From Isochrysis galbana (taxonomy: Eukaryota > Haptophyta > Isochrysidales > Isochrysidaceae): 64,000 bases of DNA. Positions 31,190-41,462 of this stretch are shown piece after piece. The translations under genes were made by a program, and so were the position numbers. Location: positions 2,603,944-2,667,943 of the forward strand of contig CM030933.1 in the NCBI GenBank assembly GCA_018136815.1. Direction: 5' to 3'. Every line of letters starts with the position of its first letter. Positions within the stretch are counted from its first letter, which is position 1. The notes below the pieces were generated by a model that ran no database searches, was not told where the DNA came from, and worked only from the letters and a program-made list of their open reading frames with translations.

Positions 31190-31681
31190 ATGCTTCGTCC
31201 GGTGCGCACGCTGCTCGTTTCACCCAGACTGCTCACCCGAAAGACACCCGGTGCGCCTCAGGACGCCGCGCCAGCTCCAGCCTCACGTCTGCCACCTCCT
31301 GCTCCCGCCAAGCCGTGGCTAAACACGGAGACGCAGAGCACACGTCGCATGGTGATTCACAGGAGTGATCTTGAGACAATGCTGCTGGGAGTGCTGCCCG
31401 CTCTTGCTGAGGGCGATGCTGCCACGCAGCTGCGGGCGCATCGCCACCAGATGCTGCTAAACGCGCCGTCCCAGGCCGTCCCAGGCCAGCGGGGCGCCAT
31501 CTCGGCACCACCCATCGCCCTGTCACTACAGGATAGCACAGGGGTCTCTGCAAGCGCTGCGCCGCTCGTGCACCTGGATAGAGTGAAAGCACGCCGACTG
31601 CTGCTCGCTCTCCTCGCGTTGAAATCCGCGCCTTCGCAGGCGCCGATCCACGCCAAGGAGGGGGAGGATGAGGCCGCCTGA
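31190..31681 (+). CDS. Small protein with probable mitochondrial presequence
   Basis: 163 residues. The N-terminus (MLRPVRTLLVSPRLLTRK) is basic, amphipathic and lacks acidic residues, as expected for a mitochondrial targeting sequence. A Pro/Ala-rich linker follows, then two helical stretches (SDLETMLLGVLPALAEGD and LDRVKARRLLLALLALKS). I do not recognise the family. The spacing of 32 bases after uS4m is unusually short for this window. It could be an independent gene, a co-transcribed partner, or a 3' exon of the uS4 gene; I found no frame-compatible splice that joins them. Confidence 0.5.
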   Translation: MLRPVRTLLVSPRLLTRKTPGAPQDAAPAPASRLPPPAPAKPWLNTETQSTRRMVIHRSDLETMLLGVLPALAEGDAATQLRAHRHQMLLNAPSQAVPGQRGAISAPPIALSLQDSTGVSASAAPLVHLDRVKARRLLLALLALKSAPSQAPIHAKEGEDEAA

Positions 31682-32430
31682 TCGATTGAGATGTTGGACA
31701 CTAATCATGGAGTATTGGTAGCTCGCTTGCTCCACATGGGTGTTGCTGCCGCTAATCTATACTAAGTTGTCTCGCATTGACTTGTTGTTCATGCCTTGAT
31801 GGTTTGTTATCGATACCTCAATGATTCAGCTGAAAGTGGATGTCTTGAGAAGCTGCTCGGAATGATTGGCTAGTGAAGGGATCACTTGGCGGCAGGTGGC
31901 AGCACCCAAGTTCTACAGACTATCGCTTCACCAACACCGAATACAAGTCCGCGATTTAGAAAAATTTCGGGGTTCGGGGGGGTCGGTTTATGACGTATAC
32001 AGTGCCGGTTCCTGGTCCGCGCTCTTAGGGTCGCATTTTGACCCCCCGTTTTCGAGGATCGGGGGTCGGGGTCGAATTTTTTAAATCGCGGGCTTGTAAT
32101 ATGACCGCGTCAACAGGAGGAGAGGGGAGTTATGAATACCACCGCTCCAACACTCAACACTGAGCAAACACTGAATTTGAAAAAAAATTCCAGTTCTGGT
32201 TGTCAGATTTTAATGAAGCTCGCCGATTAGAGAGAATGAATGAGAGGAAGAGGGGGGGGGGGGGGGGCGAGCACACACGAAAACATATATACACGGACAG
32301 AGAAAGATAGAGGGAAAGAGGGAGAGAGAGAGGGAGGGAGAGAGAGAGAGAGAGAGAAGAGAGGGAAAACGGAATCAGAAGAAGAAGAAAAGGCGGACGG
32401 GAGAAGAAGAGAAGAAGAAGAAAAGAAGGG
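31682..32430. other. Intergenic with GA-rich leader
   Basis: No gene is supported. Bases 32255-32430 are GA/GAA-rich and run directly into the next start codon, and a G run is at 32253-32268. Bases 31965-32085 contain GGGGTCG words. Confidence 0.5.
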
Positions 32431-33351
32431 ATGAGCGGCGCGCCGATGGCGGGTGTGTGTCTGCTCGCCTCTGCTCTGCTCTGGCCTCCTCGCGTGGCGG
32501 CGGGGCCGGAGCTAGCGCGGCGGGTCATAGTCAACCGCGCGCTGCAGGCTCTCACCGTTACTGCTGCCTCCGGTGTCGGAGCACTCGTCCATGAGCAGCT
32601 AGGCCGACTGAGTGCGGCACCCTATGCAGAGCCGCTGAGCGCTGATGACGAGCTCTTCTCTCTTCGCTCTCAGAACGATCTGGCGCCGGCGCGTAGGCAG
32701 CTGGAAGAGGAGTGGCAGCAGCTTCGCACGCAGAGACCCACAGAGCACCAGACGAGGCGCGCGTTCGACGATGTGCTCGCGTTGCAGAGCGCGCTTGACC
32801 GCAGCTTGGCGCTTGCAGAGGCGCGGCAGTGGAGCGAGCTCGATGCGGCCCTACCTCCCTGCCTGATTGCGCAGTTCGAGCGTGCGGCGACCGTGCTTGC
32901 AAGCTCGGAGTCGCTGAGCGAGCAAGATCGCCTGGTCATCGGCTGGCAGTGGGGTGCGTGCGGCTGGAGGCGATGCGGCGCTCAAGCCGACGTCTCGCAG
33001 TCGCTCGCAAAGCTGCGTGCCAATCTCGGTATGATCGTGCCGATCGAGGCCCTCTTCTATTTGGACGTGGCCAAGCGCGCTACGGACGATATTCTCGGCG
33101 TTGGCGTGGCAGCGCGAATGGTTCCGCCAGACGTCTTGAGAGATCGAAAGTATCTCTCACGCGAGTCGCTAGAACTCATCCTTCCCGTGGAAGACCTTTC
33201 GAGTGGCGATGCGAACATACCAGTGATCAGAGGCGGCAATACAGAGGCAGAGGACGCTCTAGATGAATATGAATCCAGCGTGCTGGAAGACATAAGCCGG
33301 ATGTTACAACGATCAAGCGATGCGGAGGATGACGAGGACGACGACACATGA
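32431..33351 (+). CDS. Secreted or plastid-targeted conserved protein, function unknown
   Basis: 306 residues in one exon. The N-terminus (PMAGVCLLASALLWPPRVAA) reads as a signal peptide cleaved near residue 25. In an alga this fits secretion or the first step of secondary-plastid import. The body is mostly helical and charged. Its most distinctive part is VIGWQWGACGWRRCGAQADV (~170-190), followed by LAKLRANLGMIVPIEALFYL. I have the impression this recurs in uncharacterised algal plastid proteins, but cannot confirm it. The C-terminus is strongly acidic (EDDEDDDT). No catalytic motif is visible and no introns are needed. Confidence 0.6.
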   Translation: MSGAPMAGVCLLASALLWPPRVAAGPELARRVIVNRALQALTVTAASGVGALVHEQLGRLSAAPYAEPLSADDELFSLRSQNDLAPARRQLEEEWQQLRTQRPTEHQTRRAFDDVLALQSALDRSLALAEARQWSELDAALPPCLIAQFERAATVLASSESLSEQDRLVIGWQWGACGWRRCGAQADVSQSLAKLRANLGMIVPIEALFYLDVAKRATDDILGVGVAARMVPPDVLRDRKYLSRESLELILPVEDLSSGDANIPVIRGGNTEAEDALDEYESSVLEDISRMLQRSSDAEDDEDDDT

Positions 33352-34659
33352 TGGGGTGGCTTAGCTGTCATGCATTTCTTTTGACGATACGCAATGAGGT
33401 CGCTCGGCTGTTGTACATTTCTTTCTTGGCCGCCATAAACTAGTTTGCTTCAAGCAGATCTATATCTTTTTGTGTGCAATAGTTGAGACGACATTGATCC
33501 CTACATCCGATGAAAGCGAAGACATTCGTTCGATGTGGATGGACAACCGCTACATTCGCCATCACCCCCCAAAACTTAACAAACTAACCGCTACTAGCAC
33601 CGCGTGGGGCAGAGTGCTTGTGATAGACCTATCTATTCTCCCTAACCTACCACATCCCCTCCCCCAGCTCCCTTCATGTTAAATCCCGGGGGAGGGGAGG
33701 CCGCGAGCGCTGCTTCAACCAGGGGCTAGGGGAGAGGGTGCAACCTCAGGTTTGGTTGTTTTTTTCGCAAGTGCCCCCCATGTGGACGGTATAAGTTCTA
33801 CTTAAAGGACCCCCTTTTTTACAGTACAAACGTGCAGCAAGGCGATTTGACCGTAGAAAAGGGGACATCGCAGCCGGTCCTGCCCTTTCACCGCGCCCTC
33901 GCTCCCTTCAGCCACCCCAAAGCAGGTGGTTGCACCCCACCCCGCCGTACGAAGGCGCGCAGGCGTCCCATAGGCGGGAGGAGATGCGTCCACATGGGCG
34001 GGCGGAGAGGCGCGCCAACGTCTCCTGACCGGGAGGGACAGTGGCTGGGCTGAGCGAGGGCAGCGCCGGGCGAGCGGAAGCAGCACCTAGAGCAATGCTT
34101 CCCCCCCCTCATACCCTCACGTGGCACTGTTCCGTTTGGCTGACGGAGTGGATGGGTAGGAGGGAGGGAGAGAAAGACCGCCCAAGCTCGCGAGAAGGCT
34201 CGCCGCGCGGGCGGTCGTGGGGGTAGCAAGGGTCACGAGGTATCACTTTGCAGCGCTCACCGTCCGCGTACTCCTTGCAGATGAATGATGATTCTTCTAC
34301 CGCCGGGGTACTAGTTAAGGGAGCCGCCGCTCCGGGTGAAGCCACCTACGCGGTCGTAAGCATGAAGCGCTTGCTCGACTCGGAAGCCACCGAGGACTGT
34401 CCAAAACACCAGAAGCAGGCCCCCCCCTCCTCTTGAGTGCACAAAGCGCGCTGCCGACTACATCGGCGCTCTGCTTGTCAAGGCAATCGCACCCGGCGCG
34501 ACCAGTGTTCCGTCCGGGGTTGTCCTCTGGCGAGCCGCCCTCGCTAGAGACGATCGAGAAGGAGGAGGAAGAGCTAAAGTCCGCCTTCGATAGCGTGTTG
34601 AACGATATGATTGACCAGTTAAATGTGAACGAGTTTGACCGTGAGGCGCTCAACGGCGG
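33352..34659. other. Intergenic with possible decayed coding traces
   Basis: No intact gene. Bases 34266-34436 (+) encode DSSTAGVLVKGAAAPGEATY with a good amino-acid mix, and 34540-34660 encode SLETIEKEEEELKSAFDSVL. These lie in different frames with stops between, so a broken mobile-element gene is possible but unproven. Confidence 0.35.
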
Positions 34660-34795
34660 TTGCCCGACCCAATCCAGAATTTCATTCACCCGACTCCCGG
34701 TGGGGAGGAGGGCCAAAGCGCCGCGCTAACCGCCGGTGCCGCTCGCGACGGAGTGGCTCAGAACCCTCCCGCAACGCTCGACTCGACACACTCGC
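34660..34795 (+). repeat. Mosaic repeat block (family R), fragment
   Basis: GGTTGCCCGACCCAATCCAG, then ATTTCATTCACCCGACTCCC and GAGTGGCTCAGAACCCTCC. It is the inverted counterpart of 48885-49010, with only scattered differences over ~125 bases. Other parts of the same family lie at 41.0, 45.6-46.5, 48.4-49.0 and 49.9-50.0 kb. Confidence 0.75.
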
Positions 34796-34911
34796 ACGAA
34801 ATATGATACCACAGTCAACAGTCCTACTCATCTCATTTTGCTTATTGATACATAGATAGATCATGGGCCACATACACATCGTCATACACCTCGGCACACC
34901 ATAGTAACAAA

Positions 34912-35075
34912 TCATAAATAAATATCTACGCCCGACGCCGACGCTGCAACTTTCCTCCGCTGGTTGCAATTGAATCGCAATAACACTGACGCCTCCACTT
35001 GATCCGCCAAAGAAAGAGGGCGCACGATTTATTTGCACCAAACATACACTGTAACAATGAAAATACCCGTTCACG
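34912..35075 (-). pseudogene. hAT transposase C-terminal relic
   Basis: The minus strand encodes ERVFSLLQCMFGANKSCAL and, after a one-base frameshift, LADQVEASVLLRFNCNQRRK and a stop. These match ERVFSLLAIMFGPNRSSSLA and ADQIQASLLLRYNNNKRE of the intact transposase 1.2 kb away, so it is a decayed member of the same lineage. Only the dimerisation-domain end remains. Confidence 0.8.
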
Positions 35076-36017
35076 GTCGTTCCTGCGCAGGCGCGCCGTG
35101 GCGCGCCTCGAGCGGCTCGATACTGCGCAAGGACAAGGAGATGACAGGCGGGTGAGTGACGATGACGCCCACGCGCGTGAGCAAGGGCAAGAAAGGGCGG
35201 GCAAGGGCAGCAAGCTGGGCTATGTGTGTGACTCACTCGCCGCGTCGCACGCGCGAGCGCATGATGACTAATCTGATGATGCAGCTATGCAGCTGCCCCA
35301 AACGGCGAGCCGCGAGCCACGAGCGGCATAAGGGTGATTGTGCAATGGTAGGGCGACGCGGGTAGGGGCAAGCAGTGCAAGCCCACCTTGTGGCATTTCG
35401 GCGGCAGAGCGCCCTCGTCACCCCCTCTCCACCTCGCTGCTCGCTGCTTGCTCTCCGAAGATGGACAATAGGTTTTTTTTAGGCGCCACCGCCTCAACAC
35501 ACGCCCCAATATCCCAGGCATATCCAAAAGATATCTATTTCCGGCAAAGTTGCCCAAATATCCAAATAGATATCCCGGATATCCTGGCCTGGGCCTAACA
35601 AGTGGGCATGCGACATGCGACTATACTAGGAGTCCCACTAGCCGCACCGAAGACAATGACAACATTACTGATCAAAAGGCGCCTGCCCGGTACGCGCACT
35701 CAAAGCCGGACCCAAGGTAGTGCAGCTGGGCCGTACCCCGCGACCAAAGAGCAAAAGGAACGAGGGGGAGAAGGCGGAAGGCGGAAGGCGGAAAGGTGGG
35801 GAAAAGGGGAGGAAGCGGCGGTGTCTATGAGAGGTAGAGAATGCCGGCAAAGCAGTAGCAGTAGGTGTATAGCCCTGAATCTTCAGATTTTTCTTCAAGC
35901 ACCAAAAATTTCAACTCAAGACCAGAGGGAGGGCATGTGTTGAGGCTTGAGGCGGCGTCGCTGCCCATGCCTAGCGCAAGGCTATAGCGCCCCCACTCAG
36001 ACATCTCCTTCCCCACA
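35076..36017. other. Intergenic with dispersed-repeat copy and partial hAT-like end
   Basis: No gene is seen. Bases 35586-35597 (GGCCTGGGCCTA) equal the outer 12 bases of the hAT terminal repeat, but no matching left end or 8-bp duplication was found. A minus-strand copy of the CTGAAGATTC family starts at 35893. Bases 35500-35580 carry several ATATCC/GGATAT inverted words. Confidence 0.4.
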
Positions 36018-36034
36018 TAGGCCCAGGCCAATAC

Positions 36035-36165
36035 TTGTAGTAAAACTCGCCCAAACTTGCGGGCCAAACTTGCGGGATTCTTGCAACAGCCCGCCCAAAC
36101 TTGTAGCCATTCTTGTAGCAATTCTTGCCCAAACTTGTAGCCATTCTTGTAGTTGTAGCAATTAG
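36035..36165. repeat. Left subterminal repeats of the hAT element
   Basis: At least four CCAAACTTG words, with GCCATTCTTGTAG twice, lie within ~130 bases of the element end. The right end (39245-39320) has CCCAAACTTC, CCCAAACTTG and GCCACTTGTAG. Such arrays bind hAT transposases in known elements; here the role is inferred. Confidence 0.7.
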
Positions 36166-36240
36166 GGGTAAGGCAGAGTTTCGGAAATAACGAAATAACT
36201 CGTAAATTTGGACACATAACACATAACACATAACACACAC

Positions 36241-39003
36241 TCACATGGCCTCCTGCTCCCTTTTGTTGTTGTTGTAACGTAACAGTAATGACGCCTGTAT
36301 CTGATCAGCGAGTGACGATGAACGATTCGGACCAAACATAATGGCCAATAAAGAAAAGACGCGCTCACACGAAGCCGAGTTTGGAGTCATGCAAAAGGCG
36401 ATCCTTGCCGCCTCTGCCCACGCGGGGAACTTGGTGTGGTTCCTTGCCCACCAACACAACACCTCCTTCGTAAATGTCAGCACCTCGGAGTGATCAATGC
36501 GAGTCGCGCGGCATGTGCTCAAGTACGTGGGAAGCTCATCAAGGAGCCTCTGCGTGATTGAAGGCAAATGACTGAATGAAGGAATGTCTGCGAGCTGATG
36601 AACCCAAAGTGCGTCAACCTTGCCATGGGCAAAGGCTGGATTGAAGGCGCGCAGCAACCCCGTTTGCCGGTGTTGCTCTTGGCAATGGTACGGCGAGGCG
36701 CAACTATCAGTAAGACGATCTCGCAAGTAACTAAAGGCTCCCCTAACTTTGGCGACAAGGGCCGCCCATTCAGGCAGGGTGGAGACGTCCACGGCCCGAC
36801 GGATCTCCTCTTCATCAGTCACAACCAGTGTATCACCACCAGCATATCGAATCGTCCAACCTCCGCGGTTCCTAGCGTCGGGAACTGATGCGATCACACC
36901 TTTGAACCAGGTGTGGTATGGACTCTCGTAGTACTCCTTGGTCTTAGTCCCGACGCCCAGCTTCGCGCTCGCACGCAACAAGCTCGCAACATTGGGCAGG
37001 TGAGAGGGCTCCTCACCCATGGTCTTCCCACGCTCGAGGATACTCTCGAGATCGTCATACACTAGTAAAATCTCGAGACCGTCGCCTTCAAGCCTGTAAG
37101 TTGTGGTGCAGAGAATCTCTAAGTCCATGGCAAGGGCTAGCTCCAATTGAAGCTGCCTCTTTTGCGTGAGCATCACTCGCGCCATCGCCTTCGTGGTGGC
37201 ATCACCTATGCCACACTCCTCCAACTTCTTGATGAATCTCTCCAAGTCGCCGAAATTCTCTGCAAGCTGTTTCATGACCTCCCAGCGTGACCACCACCGA
37301 ATTTTCGAATATCCCTTCATGCTCACTTTCATCATTTCGAGCCAAAGATTCCGGGCGCCGTGCGTGTGAGAGATGAGAGTGAGCCAAGGAGTAAGAAAGT
37401 CTTCAAGGACTTCGAGCCGCATGTGCTCGCCTGTATGTTGCAAGGTGTGCGAGGTGCACATAATATCTATCGCGTTCGGGCACAAGTCCATGAGCTTTTG
37501 GCACGCCACACCGTTGGTGGAACAGCTATCACGCACAAGACAAACAATGCGGCTTGGATCGAGGTTAATGGATCGGAAGGTGCTCGCAATGTGACGAAAA
37601 AGTCCCACGCCATCCATATGCTTCTCGACGGTACTCAAGCAGAGCAGGCGGTTGCCAATCGCACTGAAGCCAGCGTCTACAAAACGACCGCAAATGGCCA
37701 TCGCCTCGCCCATGCGCGTCGTGCCGTCGAAACTGATCGTCAGGAACTGCCCAGCCGTCTCCTTCTGAATGAGCTGCTTCTCCTTGTTCTCAATTTTAGG
37801 AATGAACGCCTTCAGATGTGAAGAATCTGTTAGCGACCGGCCACCCTTCTCGAACAACTTCCTAAGCCGCCCACGGATCCTCTCAATCGGAATGCCACTC
37901 TCAAGGCACACCTCCACTACCTCCCAACGAAAGGCGACGGTCTCTCCCTCGATGGTGCTGCCCGCCTCGTCGGGATTGTCCTTGTAGTAATCGTCCATGA
38001 AAGCCTTGCGCTCGTCCTTGGCTTCCTCCGCCTTGCGGTACGCGATCTTGTTAGCCTTGTGCTTGTTGGAGTTCACGTGACCCTTGACGATGGTGAAGAG
38101 CAACGAGACTTCTTCTTTACATGCCCGGCAGAAGAGCTTCGAGGCGGCGACCGTGAATGTGTCCTCGGGGAAGCCCTTGATGCGGTCCATCGGGGATACC
38201 TTTGTTGGCTCGGGCGTCTTACGTGAACTGCCTCGACGCGCACCACGCACCCCTACCGGGGGTAAATGCTTCTGCTTCCTGTCCCGCTCGTGTGCTGCTA
38301 GCTCTGGGGCCTCATCGAAAGCCTCGCCGATAGATGCTTGCGATGGATCGCTGCCGCCCCTAGATGGCCCGGACTGAGAGCGACGGGCAGAGGCGCTCGA
38401 CGAGGCACCCGCAGTTGACGTACAAGTTCTCGGTCGCAAATCAGCTCGTCGCACCCAACGTCTGACGGTCTTGTTGATGGTGATGGAAAAGAACTCCACC
38501 TGCACGTGCTCGCTGCTCGCGTACATCGTGCCGATGCCCGTGTGCATCACCTCGCACTCGCCCAGGTCCTTGTGCAGCAGCTTCGTGCCCACGCTCACCT
38601 CGACCTCGTTCGTCAGGTCGATGTCGGGGATGTTGTCCATGTCGCTCACGTCGCTGTCGTCGTTGTCGCTGTCGCCGAAGGCTGCGAGGCCCGGGGTCAT
38701 GGTCTTGCCGGCCCTTCGCCGCACGGGCTCGTCGTCTTCGCTCTCCTCCTCCTCCTCGTTCTCCACCACCTCGCTTGTGCTGCGTTGCTCGGGCTCGGGA
38801 TCAACGCCATCCCGAGGGAGGATGCTGTCACCCTCCGCCTCCGCGAGCGACGCAGCTCGTCGCGTACAGTGACGCTTGCCTACGCAGGAGGTGAGGGAGG
38901 ATTGAGATGCGCGTCCACGGGCTCACACGTGCAAGCAGGCTAGCACGCAGTGGGCAGAGGGGAGAGGGAGAGGGGGCTGGCATGGCTTACCTAGCCCCGA
39001 CAT
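36241..39003 (-). CDS. hAT-family transposase, intact
   Basis: Cuts and reinserts the surrounding element in the nucleus. Two exons, complement(join(36241..38879,38991..39003)), 883 residues. The 13-base first exon encodes MSGL plus one base, followed by a GTAAGC donor, an acceptor TGCGTAG and a frame that then stays open. Without this splice the long frame has no upstream ATG. Order: acidic N-terminus (~42-95), basic Ser-rich linker, BED-type zinc finger C255-x2-C258-x13-H272-x5-H278, RNase-H-like core with first Asp in ISFDGTTRMGE and second in CLVRDSCSTNGVACQKL, an alpha-helical insertion, and the C-terminal dimerisation motif PNSASCERVFSLLAIMFGPN carrying the catalytic Glu. All expected residues are present. 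Related decayed ends lie at 34.9 kb. Confidence 0.9.
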
Positions 39004-39353
39004 CGCGCGCCGCGCCGCGCGCCGCAGCCTGTCTCCTCGGAGCTGAAGAGGGCAAGAGAGAGGGCCAATTTACTGTCATGAAAGGCCCTGTTTATGTTAA
39101 AGAGTCGCATCCGCGCGACAACTTGTTCACCGAGTCAACTTGTTGACCGCGACAACTTGTTCACCGCGAGGGAACATGTTGCTGTCTACTAATAAAGAGG
39201 AGATTATTATACTGGATACTGGTAGAGAGCCCGGCGCCACGGCCCCAATCTTGCAGCCACTTGTAGAGAGGGCCCAAACTTCTGGCAAGTTGGGCGAGCC
39301 ACCCAAACTTGCAGAACAAGTTGTACAAGTATTGGCCTGGGCCTATCCCCACA

Positions 39354-39986
39354 GCTCCTCTTTGATGAGTTGCGAGTTGCTCCTCACCCTCCATTAGGCC
39401 CTTTGCCTGCGAGACCAAAATAAGATCGCGGCATGGGGGGCTGTCTGAGTGTAGAGGGAATGGCGCTTCGGCTAGCGCAGGTAGAAAGCTAGTAAGCTAG
39501 TGAAGAGCTGGGTGGCATAAGGGGGGAAGGGTGCTTGCGCTTGCCGCGGCAGGGAGTCGTGTCTTGAGTAAGCGCTAGTCCCGTCCCTTTGCCGCGCCGC
39601 GACCCATAAAATTTTGTTTAGAATAAAAAAATATCCTATGAGTCATTCTAGGCAGCGCAGGCTACTCGAGTAGGGCGTCCTGACTTGTGCGTATGGTAAA
39701 ATCGCAAACTATAGCTGGTTATGTCAGGTCTGTTTCCCAAGTCGATGCTCGAAGGCCTATCGCAGGAATTCGCCACACGAATGATCAGAAGTCATCACTA
39801 TGCGTACAGATAGGAATGCAAGAAGTGGATGTACGGGAAACCCATGTCTTCTACGACTCTCTCACAGTCTTCTACCCGCAACACAGCGTCCTGAAAAAAG
39901 ATGGGCGAAGACGAGGACGCCTACGCGCAAGCGACACCCGATGGTGTGGTGGCTGAGATGAGTTGCAGCTTCATCTCAACAGCGGC
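39354..39986. other. Intergenic beyond the hAT element
   Basis: No supported gene and no notable repeat beyond short CTAGTAAGCTAGTG-type words near 39490. Confidence 0.4.
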
Positions 39987-40609
39987 TCAGGGCCTAAGAT
40001 GCTTCCAGGGTCGAATTACCTTCATCCGAAACGCGTCCTCCATCGGAGGACCTTTCACAAAATCGAAGACGTCATACGTCAAAGAAGGCACTATTCTCCG
40101 GTCGGTTGACGTCTCCTCAATCATCTCAACTGCGAGACGTACCGGGAAGCCAACTTCCGTGGCCACGAAGAGATCGACGTTCTCTTCACCTAAGTGGTCG
40201 CAGCGTTGTCGGCTATCACGAGTTGAAGTCTCCGGAAGATCATGTGTAGTGCTGGTCCACCCAACAAACTTCCACAAAGAAAACTTAGCGGCCTGGGCCC
40301 ACAGAACGCACCGTACTCTTCTCTCCATCTATTGCACATGACACCACGGACGCTCTCCTGTCCGATAAATTGCAAGCTGTCCGGAAACCGCGGCATCGGC
40401 ATAGCTTCCCGCAACTTCGATAGCTGGCACTTTTTCGAGTCGAGCAGCTCCGTGACCATCCATTCCCACCCGAGATCATAGCGACGCACGAAGGACTTAG
40501 GTGGCATGTGAGGTACCCTATCGTAGTCGAAACGTGCACGTCGGCCCTGCAAATGCCGAGACAATAGGAACGTGCGTGGGTGCATTCCCATATGCGTGTG
40601 CCGTTTCAT
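39987..40609 (-). pseudogene. Broken LolA-like / counting-factor-associated N-terminal domain protein
   Basis: Two minus-strand pieces read as one domain. 40609-40300 gives EWMVTELLDSKKCQLSKLRE, then MPRFPDSLQFIGQESVRGVM and CNRWREEYG. 40180-39987 gives ENVDLFVATEVGFPVRLAVE and LTYDVFDFVKGPPMEDAF. The pattern (PD...F.G...VRG..CN.W, then a 'VRL/VRY' strand and a Y.F..F.G...F end) recalls the secreted LolA-like domain found in protist counting-factor-associated proteins. Between the pieces the frame changes over ~110 bases with no clear frame-compatible splice, and no signal peptide is visible. A decayed or partial gene is more likely than an intact one; an unrecognised intron is the alternative. 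Confidence 0.4.
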
Positions 40610-41019
40610 GCTGTTCCCCTCCCCACAGCTCCCATATGCTCGGGATGCTCATGCAGAGGCGAGATACCTGCCCCGCATTGGGCACGGAGGGAGCGGTGGG
40701 GAATGGGTAGGGTGTAGTGGGGTGCGGTGGGAGTTAGACGGTGCAAGGAGGAGAGGGAGGGAGGGAGACAGAGAGAGGAAGTAAGAGAGAAGATTTGTCG
40801 CGAAGCGCACCGCAAAGTCAAAATAGACAGTCAGGTAGCGTTTGTACGGAGGGTACTCGGCGGTGGCATTGAGCTGGTGAGCAGTGATCTCAATCCGCGC
40901 CGAGAACTGCTGCGGCGCCGCCGGCGCTACTTTCCTCGCTGCCGCGAGCCACGCCGCAATGCCGAGTGCGGCCACCGATACCTTGCGCATGGCGCGAGAG
41001 GCGGGGATAGGGCGGACGG
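40610..41019. other. Intergenic, GA-rich and low complexity
   Basis: No gene is supported. Bases 40735-40790 are GA-rich and 41020-41032 is a G run. The minus-strand frame through here continues into the family R repeat and is not evidence for a gene. Confidence 0.45.
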
Positions 41020-41138
41020 AGGGGGGGGGGGGAGATGAATATCGAGGGGAGGGGGCAGTGCCCCCCCCCGGTATCACTCGGACACCTGGCTCAGGCATGG
41101 CGGGATTCCAGGACGGGAAAGTTGTGTCCAATTCGCTC
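41020..41138 (-). repeat. Mosaic repeat block (family R), fragment
   Basis: On the minus strand it reads TTGGACACAACTTTCCCGTC, then CTGGAATCCCGCCATGCCTG and CCAGGTGTCCGAGTGATACC. It matches 45628-45735 on the plus strand, about 115 bases, with few differences. Both copies keep the same short reading frame (MDTTFPS.NPAMP). Confidence 0.8.
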
Positions 41139-41261
41139 GTGGGGTTGGCTACGATGGAACACTCATTATTGAAAAAACTTATTGGCGTCGTCGTCGTCGT
41201 TGTCGGCGCCTCGGACAGCCTCGAAGAATAAAAATAGTTGTAACGATTCCCGCAGACCCGC

Positions 41262-41444
41262 CCTAGATGGGAAATACGGTGCTGGGGCCTGCAAATACAG
41301 CCAAATACATATGTATTTGGCCTCTGGCCAAATACATTTCAAATACATTGGAGGCCTACAACCCAAGACACGCTTCAAATACAGCCAAATACATATGTAT
41401 TTGGCCTCTGTCCAAATACGGTAAATACGTATTTCCCATCTAGG
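41262..41444. mobile_element. Non-autonomous hAT-type MITE
   Basis: 183-bp element with perfect terminal inverted repeats (CCTAGATGGGAAATACG) and an exact 8-bp target duplication, AGACCCGC, at 41254-41261 and 41445-41452. The interior has two copies of CCAAATACATATGTATTTGG in direct order. It encodes nothing. Its ends differ from those of the complete hAT at 36-39 kb, so it depends on another transposase. A relative of its internal sequence lies inverted at 19029-19082. Confidence 0.92.
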
Positions 41445-41462
41445 AGACCCGCAGATGGTGCG

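Larger units (their letters stand above)
36018..39345 (-). mobile_element. Complete hAT DNA transposon
   Basis: 3328-bp element. Both ends carry the same perfect inverted repeat beginning TAGGCCCAGGCCAATACTTG and running 22 bases. It is flanked by an exact 8-bp target duplication, TCCCCACA, at 36010-36017 and 39346-39353, the length diagnostic of hAT insertion. Inside each end are subterminal copies of CCCAAACTTG followed by (C/T)(A/G)G, likely transposase-binding sites. One gene, on the minus strand, fills the centre and has no frameshift or stop. Perfect duplications and an open gene suggest a recent insertion and possibly an active, autonomous element. Confidence 0.93.

Noticed and set aside
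35586..35597. A second hAT insertion suggested by GGCCTGGGCCTA
   Set aside because: Only the outer 12 bases match; no left end, no target duplication and no subterminal repeats were found.
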